From positions 1 to 14,290 of the forward strand of contig CAZGWV010000085.1 of assembly GCA_964529555.1 (NCBI GenBank): a stretch of DNA of 14,290 bases, read 5' to 3'. The stretch is from UBA7672 sp964529555. Its GTDB lineage: Bacteria; Pseudomonadota; Alphaproteobacteria; Caulobacterales; Hyphomonadaceae. This document shows positions 14,222 to 14,290 of the stretch, piece after piece (position 1 is the first letter of the stretch; each line of letters begins with the position of its first letter). A model generated the notes under the pieces. The model saw only the letters and a program-made list of their open reading frames with translations, was not told where the DNA came from and searched no databases. The position numbers and the translations under genes are program-made.

Positions 14222-14290
14222 GCCTCGTCCTTCGCCCTTCGAGACGCCGCCTGCGGCGGCTCCTCAGGGTGAGGAGGCTCAGGATGAGGC
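14222..14290. repeat. second family of palindromic intergenic repeat
   Basis: GCCTCGTCCT (14222-14231) pairs with AGGATGAGGC (14281-14290) with one G-T wobble. The interval holds two perfect hairpins, GCCGCC-TGC-GGCGGC (14246-14260) and CCTCA-GGG-TGAGG (14262-14274). From memory this is a widespread alphaproteobacterial repeat type ending in CCTCATCCTGAG. It follows the peptidase gene and may continue past the window. Confidence 0.7.

Overview
This is a GC-rich chromosomal stretch of an alphaproteobacterium. The best lineage evidence is gapR, whose family is essentially confined to that class. Supporting evidence is a Cys-poor rpmJ of the alphaproteobacterial type and a 6S-like RNA just before a 5-formyltetrahydrofolate cyclo-ligase gene. 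Sphingomonadales or Caulobacterales-type relatives seem likeliest from the lipoprotein protease and the intergenic repeats, but the order cannot be settled here. No phage genes, transposases, tRNA, rRNA or CRISPR were seen.

Layout, left to right. Bases 1-98 look like the 3' part of 6S RNA, followed by a palindromic repeat and then fthC (254-853, +). A large surface-lipoprotein subtilisin with a run of 20 prolines and a probable autotransporter barrel follows (980-3382, +). Convergent to it is opgH (3431-5467, -), the glucosyltransferase for periplasmic glucans. It is preceded by an AT-rich island that probably holds its promoter. A secreted dipeptidyl-peptidase-IV-like enzyme (5759-7888, -) is divergent from an MFS transporter (8132-9448, +). 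The region between these two holds a 10-bp inverted repeat, a 12-bp tandem repeat and a candidate leader peptide with a strong ribosome binding site. The MFS gene is convergent with an MltB-type lytic transglycosylase (9445-10758, -), and the two share the palindrome CTAG as stop codons. After a divergent promoter region come rpmJ (10973-11098), a TPR lipoprotein (11175-11789), gapR (11911-12174), a 157-bp composite palindromic repeat, a very basic unknown protein (12417-12920) and a secreted C13-like cysteine peptidase (12995-14194), all on +. A second type of palindromic repeat runs to the window edge.

Much of the content concerns the cell envelope: two lipoprotein enzymes, a TPR lipoprotein, a glucan synthase, two secreted peptidases and an exporter. 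The rest is housekeeping (6S, fthC, rpmJ, gapR). The genes sit mostly in single units rather than one long operon, so no multi-gene pathway is evident. The closest thing to an undescribed system is the possible leader-peptide control of the MFS gene. The REP-like repeat family, found once as a single unit and once as an inverted pair, is the clearest structure not explained by genes.
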